A DNA stretch of 64,000 bases. It comes from Campylobacteraceae bacterium. Lineage in GTDB: Bacteria > Campylobacterota > Campylobacteria > Campylobacterales > Campylobacteraceae. Below the pieces are notes generated by a model. That model was not told where the DNA came from. It saw only the letters and a program-made list of their open reading frames with translations, and did no database searches. Below, in pieces: positions 31,633 through 40,165 of this stretch. Made by a program: the position numbers and the translations under genes. The DNA lies in NCBI GenBank assembly GCA_900753405.1, contig CAADYZ010000016.1, forward strand, positions 1-64,000. The letters are read 5' to 3'. Positions within the stretch are counted from its first letter, which is position 1; each line of letters starts with the position of its first letter.

Positions 31633-33015
31633 TTAAAGCCCCATTTTGTTCGGGTTTAGGATGTTGTTTGGGTCAAAAACGCTTTTTAGCCGCCTAAACA
31701 AATTCATCTCCTGCGGCGTGAATGCAAGCTCCATAAACGGTGCTTTGCTAAGTCCGATGCCGTGTTCGCCGCTAAGCGTGCCGCCAAGCTCAACTGCAAC
31801 TTTGAAGATCTCCGTGATCGCCTCGTGTCCGCGCGCAACTTGTGCTGGGTCGTTTTTGTCCGCGACCATCACATTCGTATGCACATTTCCGTCTCCTGTG
31901 TGTCCAAAACACGGCGTTGTGAGGTTAAACTCTTTTGAGATTTGCGCGATTTTGCATAAAAGTTCGGGCAGTTTTGAGCGCGGGACGGTGATGTCTTCGT
32001 TGAGTTTGAGCGTGCCGTAGCAGTTAATGGCTTGCGAGCAGTTGCGCCTAGCAAACCAGATGTTTGCTGCTTCTTCGTCATTTTGCGCGACTTTAAAACC
32101 AAGCGCGCCGTTTGCCTCAAAACACGCCTTCACCGCCGCCAAATCCTCGTCAATCACGCTCAAATTCGCCCCGTCCAAATCGCAAATCAAAATCGCCCCC
32201 GCATCAAGCGGCAACCCCTTCGCAAAACGCTTCTCCACCGCTTGGATGCAAAGTGCGTCCAAAAACTCCATCGCCACTGGCGTCACGCCACTTGCCATAG
32301 TTTTATACACAGCGTTCATCGCCTCATCCACCGACCCAAAAACGCCCATCGCCGTCTTTTTGAATTTCGGTTTGGCGATGAGTTTGAGGGTGATTTCAGT
32401 TATCACCGCGAGACTGCCCTCACTTGCTATTAACATCCCGCAGACATTATACCCCGCGACATCCTTAATCGTCCTTTTGCCCGCACGGATTATGTCGCCG
32501 TTGGTTAAAACAGCGCGCAACGCCATCACATAGTCTTTTGTGATGCCGTATTTTGCGGCGCGCATCCCGCCTGCGTTTTCGCTGACATTCCCGCCAAGCG
32601 TGCTGTAAGCCTCGCTCGCTGGGTCTGGCGGGTAGAAAAGCCCAACTGCTTCAACCGCTTGCTGAAACTGCTTGTTAAACACTCCGGGCTGAACCACCGC
32701 GACCATATTTTGCATATCAATCTCTAAAATCTTATTCATATGCTTCTCAAACGCCAAAACAAGCCCGCCGCTAACTGCCAACGCCCCGCCCGTAAAGCCA
32801 CTTCCAGCTCCACGCGGGATGATCGTCAGCCGCTCTTCGTTGCAGTAACGCAAGATGTCACTCACATCCTGCTCGTGACGCGGAAACAAAACGCCGTCAG
32901 GCTTGTGGCGTTTTTTGGTCGCGTCATAGCAGTAAGCCTGCAAATGAAGCTCGTCAAAATAGACATTTTCTTCGCCCAAAAGTCGCGTAAAAAACTCAAT
33001 GTGCTTTTTCTGCAT
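31633..33015 (-). CDS. glcD: FAD-linked oxidase, GlcD-type (glycolate/D-lactate dehydrogenase subunit)
   Basis: A 460-residue FAD-binding protein. IPRGAGSGFTGGAL and TLGGNVSENAGGMRAAKYG form the FAD site, and the C-terminal part has CFGHTGDGNVHTNVMV and GTLSGEHGIGLSKA. It oxidises a 2-hydroxy acid, probably D-lactate or glycolate, passing electrons to the membrane. Partner GlcE/GlcF subunits are not adjacent. It sits in a minus-strand run with the PgbA_N-like gene upstream and thiL immediately downstream (stop and start almost touching). Confidence 0.88.
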   Translation of the reverse strand: MQKKHIEFFTRLLGEENVYFDELHLQAYCYDATKKRHKPDGVLFPRHEQDVSDILRYCNEERLTIIPRGAGSGFTGGALAVSGGLVLAFEKHMNKILEIDMQNMVAVVQPGVFNKQFQQAVEAVGLFYPPDPASEAYSTLGGNVSENAGGMRAAKYGITKDYVMALRAVLTNGDIIRAGKRTIKDVAGYNVCGMLIASEGSLAVITEITLKLIAKPKFKKTAMGVFGSVDEAMNAVYKTMASGVTPVAMEFLDALCIQAVEKRFAKGLPLDAGAILICDLDGANLSVIDEDLAAVKACFEANGALGFKVAQNDEEAANIWFARRNCSQAINCYGTLKLNEDITVPRSKLPELLCKIAQISKEFNLTTPCFGHTGDGNVHTNVMVADKNDPAQVARGHEAITEIFKVAVELGGTLSGEHGIGLSKAPFMELAFTPQEMNLFRRLKSVFDPNNILNPNKMGL

Positions 33016-33028
33016 CTCTTATCCTTAA

Positions 33029-33045
33029 TCAAATTCGGTTTTAGC
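33029..33045. repeat. Dispersed motif copy
   Basis: TCAAATTCGGTTTTAGC in the short gap upstream of the glcD-like gene, running into the end of the next gene. Confidence 0.8.
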
Positions 33046-33778
33046 GTTTTTCTTCAAGCAATCTTTTGTAATATCTGTCGAAATTTTTGATCTGCTTGCC
33101 TTTTGTGTCGATGATTAGCGCTGGAATGTGCTTTAAATTCGAGTAAAACGGCGGCATAAACGCAGTTGAAATTTTGGCTGGAAAGCTTGCGACTTTCTCA
33201 AAAGTTTGGCAATCCACAAAGGCAAATTCGTTGCTAAACCCAAACAAAACTAGCCCCGCGGCGTACTGCCTGCAAATGCGTGAAAAGTCCTCTGTGCTAG
33301 GCTTTGGCGAGTAGTTTTGGTAAAGCTCGCCTGCGGTGATGTCTGGGTGGATAAAGTCGATGTCAGAAAAACGCCTAACCGCCTCGTCTAACGCCGCTGC
33401 GTTTGGGACGATGACGAGGGCTTTTTGGTAACCAAAATGCAAGATCACCTCGTCTCCAACTTGCGGTTTTGCTTTGATGCTTGGCAGCGCCTCTTGCTGT
33501 GCAAGTTGCGTTGGGACGAGTTCTAAGTTTGCCAAATTTGAACCGCTTGCGCGGACGACAACGCCGCTGACGATGACTGAATTTGCGTCATTTACTCGTT
33601 TGACAACCACGCCGCCCGCATTTCGCAAAATGTTTAAATCCCCAGCGACATTTGCCGTTTTGCCGTTTGCTGAGACGGAGAGGATTTTAGTTTTGATGAC
33701 TTTTGGGGCAAATTCACCGCCAAACGCCGCCGCACAAAAGCCGCAAAGCAAAGAGAAGATTAGCAGAGATTTTTTCAC
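33041..33778 (-). CDS. PgbA_N domain (plasminogen-binding-like) exported protein
   Basis: A 245-residue protein with a signal peptide (KKSLLIFSLLCGFCAAAFGG). The following region VIKTKILSVSANGKTANVAG ... GGVVVKRVNDANSVIVSGVV ... PQVGDEVILHFGYQKALVIV is the PGBA_N domain named after the Helicobacter plasminogen-binding protein and common in Campylobacter. Long C-terminal Lys-rich tails of the Helicobacter protein are not present, so plasminogen binding is not assured. Start is GTG 33778 with AAGGA upstream. Confidence 0.75.
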   Translation of the reverse strand: MKKSLLIFSLLCGFCAAAFGGEFAPKVIKTKILSVSANGKTANVAGDLNILRNAGGVVVKRVNDANSVIVSGVVVRASGSNLANLELVPTQLAQQEALPSIKAKPQVGDEVILHFGYQKALVIVPNAAALDEAVRRFSDIDFIHPDITAGELYQNYSPKPSTEDFSRICRQYAAGLVLFGFSNEFAFVDCQTFEKVASFPAKISTAFMPPFYSNLKHIPALIIDTKGKQIKNFDRYYKRLLEEKR

Positions 33779-33807
33779 GACAATCCTTTTAGTTTAATGA
33801 AGGCTTG

Positions 33808-33813
33808 ATTATA
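33808..33813 (-). promoter_or_regulatory. -10 element upstream of the PgbA_N-glcD-thiL-truD run
   Basis: TATAAT on the minus strand, about 30 bases before the GTG start of the PgbA_N gene. Confidence 0.55.
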
Positions 33814-33837
33814 GCTTTTTAGCCTTAAATGAAGTTA

Positions 33838-33853
33838 TCAAATTCGAATTTAG
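33838..33853. repeat. Dispersed motif copy
   Basis: ATCAAATTCGAATTTAG between the divergent PgbA_N and comM genes. Confidence 0.8.
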
Positions 33854-33911
33854 CCGCTTTTAACGAAATTTTTGGTAGCGTTAAGCAAAAAATTCACCCA
33901 AAAGAGTAGCG

Positions 33912-35465
33912 ATGAAGTCTTTAAAGTCCGCCACACTGCTTGACCAAGTTTATATCATCAACATCGAAACGACATTCTTACGCGCCCTGCCTCGCATCGA
34001 CATCGTAGGGCTTGCTAGCACGACGATCAAAGAGTCTGCGATGCGCGTAAAATCCGCCCTACAAAGCATCCCAACCTACCAAAACCCAAGCCAACAAATC
34101 CTCATCAGCCTCACGCCAAGCGACATCAAAAAAGACGGCTCGCACTTTGACCTGCCGATCGCGCTTTTGATCTTACTGCAAAAAGAGGAGTTTGACGGCG
34201 AGTTTTTCGTTTTTGGCGAGCTTGGGCTTGACGGGGCGGTGAAAGGGACAAACGAGCTTTTCTCAATCCTGCTTTTTTTAAGCACGCAGGTTAAGGGCGC
34301 GAAGGTTTTAGTGCCAAAAGATGTGGCGAGCAAGGTGGCGATGATCCCAAATTTAGAGGTCTTTTGCGTTGAGAGTCTTGAAGAGGCGCAGCGGTTTTTT
34401 TGCGATAAAGAATTTGCAAAAAACTGCGAAGTAAAAGAGCGCCATCCTCTCTTTGAAAACACGCTAAAAATCGGCGAAAAAGAATTTGTCATCAACCGCG
34501 AATTTGCGCTGGATTTTTACGACATCAAGGGGCAAAACCGCGCCAAACGCGCCTGCTTGGTCGCTGCTGCTGGGATGCACAACATCTTGCTTGAAGGCAG
34601 TGCAGGGTGCGGAAAGTCGATGTGCGCTAAACGCCTTCGCTACATCCTTCCGCCGCAGTCGCTTGAAGAAATTTTGCTCTCAACCGCTTACGCGAGTTTA
34701 GAACGCCCGCAATGCGACTTTGACGCGCTTCGCCCCTACCGCTCGCCACACCACACAAGCACACGCAGCTCGATCTTTGGTGGCGGCTCGGGCGTTGCTA
34801 AGATCGGCGAGGTCGCGCTCGCAAACGGCGGAATGCTCTTTTTTGACGAATTTCCGCACTTTTCAAAGCAGATTTTAGAGAGTTTAAGAGAGCCGCTTGA
34901 AGACAACGAGATCAACATCTCACGCGTCAATTCAAAAGTAAATTACAAAACCAAATTCCTCTTTTTTGCCGCGCAAAACCCTTGTCCGTGTGGGAATCAT
35001 TTTAGCAAAACGCTCCCTTGCCACTGCTCGCCAAGGCAGATTGAGACTTACAAAAGTGCCATTTCAACGCCGTTGATGGAGAGGATTGATGTGTATTGTG
35101 CGATGGGTGAAGTGAGCGCAAAAGACACGCCGAGCGTGCGAAGCAGCGAGCTTTACGAGCAGGTTTTGGGCGCGTTTAAAGTACAAGTTTTGCGCGAACA
35201 AGGCGAGTTTAACGGCAAGCTAAGTGACGAGCAAGTCAGGCAGGTTTGCCGCCTTGACAAAGAGGCAAGCGACATCCTCGAAAAAGCCGTCTCCGCCTAC
35301 AACCTCTCGCAACGCACGATCAACAAAACGCTAAAAGTCGCGCGGACAATTGCGGATTTAAGAATCGCGCAGAAATTTGGCGACAAACTTAGTCAAACGC
35401 AAGCAACAAGCGAGATCGACAAAGGAGACCTGCTCGAAGCGTTGAGCTACCGCCTCAAAAGCTAG
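33912..35465 (+). CDS. comM: ComM/YifB-type Mg chelatase-like AAA+ ATPase
   Basis: A 517-residue protein. The N-terminal Lon-like domain includes PRIDIVGLASTTIKESAMRV; Walker A is GSAGCGKSM; the Mg chelatase signature is YRSPHHTSTRSSIFGGGSG, followed by GEVALANGGMLFFDEFPHF; a zinc-type motif NPCPCGNHF ... CHCSPRQ follows. ComM is a helicase that extends recombination during natural transformation in other bacteria. Its presence suits the uptake-sequence idea but ComM is widespread, so this is only supporting context. Confidence 0.9.
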   Translation: MKSLKSATLLDQVYIINIETTFLRALPRIDIVGLASTTIKESAMRVKSALQSIPTYQNPSQQILISLTPSDIKKDGSHFDLPIALLILLQKEEFDGEFFVFGELGLDGAVKGTNELFSILLFLSTQVKGAKVLVPKDVASKVAMIPNLEVFCVESLEEAQRFFCDKEFAKNCEVKERHPLFENTLKIGEKEFVINREFALDFYDIKGQNRAKRACLVAAAGMHNILLEGSAGCGKSMCAKRLRYILPPQSLEEILLSTAYASLERPQCDFDALRPYRSPHHTSTRSSIFGGGSGVAKIGEVALANGGMLFFDEFPHFSKQILESLREPLEDNEINISRVNSKVNYKTKFLFFAAQNPCPCGNHFSKTLPCHCSPRQIETYKSAISTPLMERIDVYCAMGEVSAKDTPSVRSSELYEQVLGAFKVQVLREQGEFNGKLSDEQVRQVCRLDKEASDILEKAVSAYNLSQRTINKTLKVARTIADLRIAQKFGDKLSQTQATSEIDKGDLLEALSYRLKS

Positions 35466-35491
35466 TGTTGCGCTGGTTTTAACTCGAATTT

Positions 35492-35509
35492 GTTAAAACC
35501 AAATTTGAA
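35492..35509. repeat. Dispersed motif copy
   Basis: GTTAAAACCAAATTTGAA. Confidence 0.85.
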
Positions 35510-35574
35510 TTTAAGCCGCCGATTTTTACTAAATTTACTTGCTCTGTGAGTTCGCAAAAACCGCAAATTTATCG

Positions 35575-35700
35575 CAAAATCGCGGATTTACAAAATTGCA
35601 AAAACCGAATTTGATTTTGACATTTTTCGCAAAACCGCAAACCACCAAGCCGAATTTAACGCGTCAGCCAAACTGCGTGCCAAATTCAGTTTTGACAAAT
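35575..35700. repeat. Direct repeat, copy A (about 125 bp, offset 200)
   Basis: AAAATCGCGGATTTACAAAA, motif copy, then CGCAAACCACCAAGCCGAAT and a second motif copy. Recurs at 35775-35905. Confidence 0.87.
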
Positions 35701-35710
35701 TTACAAATCC

Positions 35711-35734
35711 GCAAAACCTAATTTGAGTTTGACA
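35711..35734. repeat. Dispersed motif copy, degenerate
   Basis: GCAAAACCTAATTTGAGTTT then GACA. Confidence 0.75.
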
Positions 35735-35774
35735 TTTTGCATTAAACCACCGCGAGTTTGCAAAAACCGTAAAA

Positions 35775-35905
35775 CAAAATCGCGGATTTACAAAATTGCA
35801 AAAACCAAATTTGAGTTTGACAACTTTTCACAAAAACCGCAAACCACCAAACCGAATTTAACGTGTCAGCCAAAGGCGCGAGTCAAATTCGGTTTGAGAA
35901 TTTCT
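35775..35905. repeat. Direct repeat, copy B
   Basis: Second copy of 35575-35700 with the motif copies diverged at a few bases. It ends inside the phosphomannomutase stop region. Confidence 0.87.
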
Positions 35906-37301
35906 AGCCAAGTTGGGCTTGGATTTGCTTTACTAGACTCGTTACTCTCTCTTGCAGTACCGCGACAAACTCAGCCCGCTTGCCTTCAAAACGCGTCACC
36001 AAAACAGGCGATGTGTTAGACGCGCGAAGCAGAGCCCAACCCTCCTTAAACCGCAGTCTCACGCCGTCAATGTCGATCACCTCTAAGATCTCGCCGACCA
36101 GCCCGCCTTCGCTTGCTTGCGCAAAAATGGCTCTGTTTTGCAGAATTTGCCGCTTAAATTCAGCGATGATCTCAAACTTTTTCTCGTCAGTCGTGGCGAT
36201 CTTCAACTCGTCAGTTGAGACAAGCGGCGGCAGTTTGTCAAGCTCGGCGTCTAGGTCGATCCCGCTTTGCAGCAGCTCCAAGACGCGGATCGCCGCATAA
36301 ACCCCGTCGTCAAACCCAAAAAACCGCTCTTTGAAGAAAATGTGCCCGCTCACCTCCGCCGCCATATCAATGTTAAGCTCGCTCATCGCCTTTTTGATGT
36401 TGCTGTGTCCTGTTTTACCCATAAACGCTTCGCCGATCTTGTTGATCTCGTCGTACATATTCTGCGAGCATTTCACCTCTCCCAAGACGCGTGGATTTTT
36501 CATTTTCAGCGCGTAAAGGTAGGCTAGCTCGTCTCCTTTGATGACGCGTTTTTTGGTCAAAACCGCCACGCGGTCGGCGTCTCCGTCAAAGCCGATGCCG
36601 ACTTCAAACTCGCCCTTTAACGCCGCTTTTAGGTCGGTTAAATTCTTCTCCTCGCTCGGGTCGGGGTGGTGGTTTGGAAAGTTGCCGTCAGGCTCAGCAA
36701 AAATCACCTCCGCCGCAACGCCGATCGCCTTTAAAATCGGCACGAGCGAAATTCCCGCAACGCCGTTTCCGCAGTCAAAAACTAGCCTCGTTTTCAGCCC
36801 TTTTAGGTGTGAAAAATTCTGTCTGTAAAACTCGACATACTCGCTTAACACATCCACCTTTTGCGCGCGAAAATCATCCTTTACGACCTCGCCGCTTTGC
36901 AAAATTTCATTCACCGCCTTGCCAAGTTTTGTGATCTCCTCGCCAAAAAAGCTCTCTTTACCGATGGTGATTTTAAAGCCGTTGTAGTTTTTTGGGTTGT
37001 GCGAGCCTGTGATCATCACATTTGCGTCAAATTTGCCCGTAAAAACGCTAAAATACCCAACTGGCGTAGGCAGCATTGAGATGTCAAAAACGCTGAGGTT
37101 TGCGGCGTTTAGCCCGCTTACAAGCCACGACTTAACCTTGTTTGCACTCAGCCTCGCGTCATAACCAACGCTCACGCTTTTAACACCTCGCCGCGCCATC
37201 TCACGCCCCAAACTAAGCCCAATCGCCTTCACGCTCGCCTCGTTTAACTCCTCGCCAAAAATGCCGCGGATGTCGTATTCACGGAAGATATTTTCATGCA
37301 T
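35904..37301 (-). CDS. Phosphomannomutase/phosphoglucomutase
   Basis: A 465-residue alpha-D-phosphohexomutase of the AlgC type. FREYDIRGIFGEEL at the N-terminus, the catalytic phosphoserine loop MITGSHNPKNYNGFK, the metal-binding GIGFDGDADRVAV, the sugar-binding AEVSGHIFFKE and the phosphate-binding LLRASNTSPVLVTRFE are all present. It interconverts hexose 1- and 6-phosphates for lipooligosaccharide and glycan precursors. GAGGATTGCAAG precedes the ATG. Confidence 0.92.
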   Translation of the reverse strand: MHENIFREYDIRGIFGEELNEASVKAIGLSLGREMARRGVKSVSVGYDARLSANKVKSWLVSGLNAANLSVFDISMLPTPVGYFSVFTGKFDANVMITGSHNPKNYNGFKITIGKESFFGEEITKLGKAVNEILQSGEVVKDDFRAQKVDVLSEYVEFYRQNFSHLKGLKTRLVFDCGNGVAGISLVPILKAIGVAAEVIFAEPDGNFPNHHPDPSEEKNLTDLKAALKGEFEVGIGFDGDADRVAVLTKKRVIKGDELAYLYALKMKNPRVLGEVKCSQNMYDEINKIGEAFMGKTGHSNIKKAMSELNIDMAAEVSGHIFFKERFFGFDDGVYAAIRVLELLQSGIDLDAELDKLPPLVSTDELKIATTDEKKFEIIAEFKRQILQNRAIFAQASEGGLVGEILEVIDIDGVRLRFKEGWALLRASNTSPVLVTRFEGKRAEFVAVLQERVTSLVKQIQAQLG

Positions 37302-37342
37302 CTTGCAATCCTCATAAAGTTGTAAAACGCTATTTTAACACA

Positions 37343-37360
37343 CTCAAATTCGAATTTGAC
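37343..37360. terminator. Palindromic motif copy at the P-type ATPase 3' end
   Basis: CTCAAATTCGAATTTGAC; the central 16 bases are self-complementary. It abuts the ATPase stop codon. Terminator function is inferred from position. Confidence 0.45.
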
Positions 37361-39340
37361 TTAAAATTTCTTCTTTAAAATGCGAATCGCGTTTAACGCA
37401 ACCAACGCCGTCACGCCCGTGTCGGCAAAAATGGCAACCGCCATACTCACGCCGCCAAACGCCCCAAGCGTCAAGACGACCACCTTTGCCGCGAACGAAA
37501 AGAGGATGTTTTGCCACAAAATTTGGCGAGCAAAACGCGAAATTTTCACCGCTTTTACGAAATTTAGCAAGTTATTTTCTACTAAAATCACATCCGCCGC
37601 CTGCGTTGCGATGTCTAAATCCCCAACCGCAACACCAACATCAGCCGAGGCTAAGGCTGGCGCGTCATTCACGCCGTCACCGACAAAAATCGCACTCTGA
37701 GAGCCCTTTAAAGCGGCGATTTTCTCGGCTTTTTGAGAGGGCAAAAGCGGAGCGTAAAACTCGCTAACGCCCACTTGGGCTGCAAATTCTTGCACTCGTT
37801 TTGCGCTGTCTCCACTTAAAATCACGCTTTTAAGCCCAAGTTTTTCAAGCTCTCTTAACGCCTCTTTTGCCTCCTTTTTTGGCGTGTCTTCACACTTTAA
37901 CGCCGCCACAAATTTGCCGTTGATGCTAAGAAAAAGGTTGAACTCGTCCAAATTCGAATTTGACAAAACGGGCTTGAAGTTTGGGTCAAAAAAGGCGAGG
38001 TTTTTGCTCACAACAACGCCATTTTGCGCCAAAAATTCCCTGCTTCCAGCCAAAATCTCACCCCGCAAAACCTCCTCCTCGCACGCAAGCTTCACGCCAA
38101 CGCCGCTGTTTTTGGCAAAACTTTGTGCCACGCTTAGGCTGCGGGCTTTGTTTTGGCAAAACTTCAAACTCATCTTCGCTAGCGGATGGTGCGAGTGAAA
38201 TTCTGCGGTGTTTAGCGCGTCCAAAAAGGTTTGCGTCGCCTCATTTTGGCTCTTAAACACGGCTAGAAAATCCTTGTCAAACGCCACCAAAACTGGGCTA
38301 AACTCGCCTTTGCTAAGCGTTAAAGTTTTGTCAAAAAAGGCGACTCTTGCGTCATTCAGCGCGTCTAAAAAGAGGCTTTTTTTGACGATGACTCCTTGTT
38401 TTGCGCAGGCTGCTACGCCGCTAAAATACACCAACCTCACGCCTAAGACAAACGCGCAAGGGCAGGCGATGACAAGAAGCGTCAGAGCGCGCAAAGTGTA
38501 AAACTCGCCTGTGAAGAAGAATGGCAAAACGGCGATCAACAAGGCGGCGAGGATGACGATCGGCGTGTAGATCGCGCTGAATTTGGCGATGAATTTTTGC
38601 GCCTTCGCCTTTTGTTTGGTAGCCTCCGCGACAAGGGCGATGACGCGGGTGAGTGCCGAGTTTTCGTTTGTGCGTAAAACTCGCGCCTCAAAGCCAACTT
38701 CGCCGTTGATAAACCCGCTAAGAAGCTCGTCTCCTGCCTTTGCGTGGCGAGGTTGCGACTCGCCCGTGAGTGCGGCAGTGTCAAGCAAAAACTCCTCGTC
38801 TTGCTTTGTCAAAACCGAATTTGAGCGCGGCAAAATCACGCAGTCGAGGCTGATTTTCTCAAACGGCTTAATTAGCATCACCTCGCCGACTGCCGCCTCG
38901 CCCGTCTTCACCTCAACCGCCACGCCGCCGCGTAAAAGCGTCACTTTCTCGTTTTTTAGACTAGCGAGATTTGTCAAAAGCGAATTTGAAGCGTCAAGTG
39001 CGCGTTTTTCCAAAAACTCACCGACTGCGTAAAACGCCAAAACCGCCAACGCCTCGACAAATTCGCCCAAAAATGCCGCACCCAAAGTCGCCACACTCAT
39101 CAAAACACCCTCGCCAAAAACGCGACTCTTACCGACCTCCTCGCTAGCTTGAACGAAAACATCTTTGGCTAAAACGACATATGCAACCCAAAAGACGACC
39201 GCCTTTAAATCCTCTTCGCCGCTTGTGTAAAAAAAGAGCGAAAACGCCGCAAAAACGGCAAGTTTTACGAACAAAACCGCCCCTTTTGAAAGCCCTTTTT
39301 TCTTCTTACCGCCACATCCACAACTACTGCAACAACTCAT
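37361..39340 (-). CDS. P1B-type heavy-metal ATPase with an altered phosphorylation motif
   Basis: A 659-residue metal-transporting ATPase, probably of the Zn/Cd/Pb group. The N-terminus is a short Cys cluster (MSCCSSCGCGGKKKK) instead of an HMA domain. TGES (192-195), the metal-site CPC (293-295), HSHHPL and GDGVNDAPALASADVGVAVG are present. The phosphorylation motif reads DKTLT (337-341) where the family has DKTGT without known exception to me. Three dispersed-motif copies are read in frame (SNSLLTN, SNSVLTK, NSNLDEF). The gene is otherwise intact with GGAGAG before the ATG. Confidence 0.85.
   Translation of the reverse strand: MSCCSSCGCGGKKKKGLSKGAVLFVKLAVFAAFSLFFYTSGEEDLKAVVFWVAYVVLAKDVFVQASEEVGKSRVFGEGVLMSVATLGAAFLGEFVEALAVLAFYAVGEFLEKRALDASNSLLTNLASLKNEKVTLLRGGVAVEVKTGEAAVGEVMLIKPFEKISLDCVILPRSNSVLTKQDEEFLLDTAALTGESQPRHAKAGDELLSGFINGEVGFEARVLRTNENSALTRVIALVAEATKQKAKAQKFIAKFSAIYTPIVILAALLIAVLPFFFTGEFYTLRALTLLVIACPCAFVLGVRLVYFSGVAACAKQGVIVKKSLFLDALNDARVAFFDKTLTLSKGEFSPVLVAFDKDFLAVFKSQNEATQTFLDALNTAEFHSHHPLAKMSLKFCQNKARSLSVAQSFAKNSGVGVKLACEEEVLRGEILAGSREFLAQNGVVVSKNLAFFDPNFKPVLSNSNLDEFNLFLSINGKFVAALKCEDTPKKEAKEALRELEKLGLKSVILSGDSAKRVQEFAAQVGVSEFYAPLLPSQKAEKIAALKGSQSAIFVGDGVNDAPALASADVGVAVGDLDIATQAADVILVENNLLNFVKAVKISRFARQILWQNILFSFAAKVVVLTLGAFGGVSMAVAIFADTGVTALVALNAIRILKKKF
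37947..37965. repeat. Dispersed motif copy inside the ATPase gene
   Basis: CCAAATTCGAATTTGACA, read on the sense strand as LSNSNLDE. Confidence 0.82.
38808..38825. repeat. Dispersed motif copy inside the ATPase gene
   Basis: GTCAAAACCGAATTTGAG, read as SNSVLT within the actuator-domain region. Confidence 0.87.
38973..38989. repeat. Dispersed motif copy inside the ATPase gene, one mismatch
   Basis: GTCAAAAGCGAATTTGA, read as SNSLLTN. Confidence 0.75.
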
Positions 39341-39362
39341 TTTACTCTCCGTTATGTTGAAA

Positions 39363-39388
39363 AATTTTGATAATGATACATCAAAATT
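39363..39388. promoter_or_regulatory. Inverted repeat upstream of the metal ATPase, candidate operator
   Basis: AATTTTGAT and ATCAAAATT are exact complements separated by eight bases (AATGATAC), 23 bases before the ATPase start and next to a TACAAT -10-like element on the minus strand. A metal-responsive repressor site is plausible; no regulator gene adjoins. Confidence 0.5.
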
Positions 39389-39425
39389 GTAAAATCAAAC
39401 TTAATTTGACCGATTTACCGCCCGA

Positions 39426-39446
39426 GTCAAATTCGGTTTTTGCAAG
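39426..39446. repeat. Dispersed motif copy
   Basis: GTCAAATTCGGTTTTTGCAA between divergent ATPase and dut promoters. Confidence 0.87.
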
Positions 39447-39462
39447 TTTAAGCTAAGTAAGG

Positions 39463-39468
39463 TATAAT
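39463..39468 (+). promoter_or_regulatory. -10 element of the dut promoter
   Basis: TATAAT 25 bases before the dut start. Confidence 0.65.
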
Positions 39469-39493
39469 CGGCAAATTTACACAAGGAAAGAGG

Positions 39494-40165
39494 ATGTCAA
39501 ATTTGCTTAATGAAATGCTGGTGATGCAAGATAAGCTCAACGAAAAAACCAACGGAAGCGAGTGGAAAACTGGCGTCACAAACAACGGCAAGTTGATCAA
39601 CTGGCGAAGGTGCATTTATATGGAATGTGCGGAGTTAATGGAGAGTTTTGCGTGGAAGCACTGGAAGAGTATAGACGCGGCGATTGACGAGGCGAATGCG
39701 AAGATCGAGATTGTGGATATCTGGCATTTTGTGATGAGTTTGGGACTTGAAAAGGGCGAAGTGAGCGAGGTTTGCGCGCTTGTTAAAGGCACAAGCGGCT
39801 TTGGCGAGTTTTGCAAAAGTGCTTACAAACCAAGCAACTATAATATGTACGAAATTCTCAACGAAATCGAGATCATCATCCACCGCACGAGCGCGCCGGG
39901 GGTGGATTTTTGCGACTTGGTGCGCGACTTTTTCTCGCTCGCGTTAAAGCTTGGCGTGAATTTAGACGAGCTTTACCAAATTTATATGGGGAAAAATGTG
40001 CTTAACGCATTTAGACAAGACAACGGCTACAAAGAGGGAAGCTACCGCAAAATTTGGAACGGCAAAGAGGATAATGTCGTGATGAATGAGATCTTAAACA
40101 GCGGCGTTGTGGGCTTTGAGGCGATCTACTCAGCCCTTAGAGAGGCTTACGCGGCAGCAAAGTGA
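39494..40165 (+). CDS. dut: Dimeric (all-alpha) dUTPase
   Basis: A 223-residue dUTP pyrophosphatase of the all-alpha MazG-like type used by Campylobacter. The metal-binding E-x-x-E motif is MECAELMESFAWKHWK, and the second acidic motif is AKIEIVDIWHFVMSLGL; the C-terminal ENVVM/KIWNGKEDN region completes the site. It prevents uracil entry into DNA. The start has AAGGAAAGAGG upstream, and the stop overlaps the start of the next gene by one base (TGATG). Confidence 0.92.
   Translation: MSNLLNEMLVMQDKLNEKTNGSEWKTGVTNNGKLINWRRCIYMECAELMESFAWKHWKSIDAAIDEANAKIEIVDIWHFVMSLGLEKGEVSEVCALVKGTSGFGEFCKSAYKPSNYNMYEILNEIEIIIHRTSAPGVDFCDLVRDFFSLALKLGVNLDELYQIYMGKNVLNAFRQDNGYKEGSYRKIWNGKEDNVVMNEILNSGVVGFEAIYSALREAYAAAK

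Larger units (their letters stand above)
35466..35903. other. Repeat-dense spacer between comM and the phosphomannomutase gene
   Basis: At least seven motif copies and a duplicated block with offset 200; no gene. It separates two convergent genes. Confidence 0.8.
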
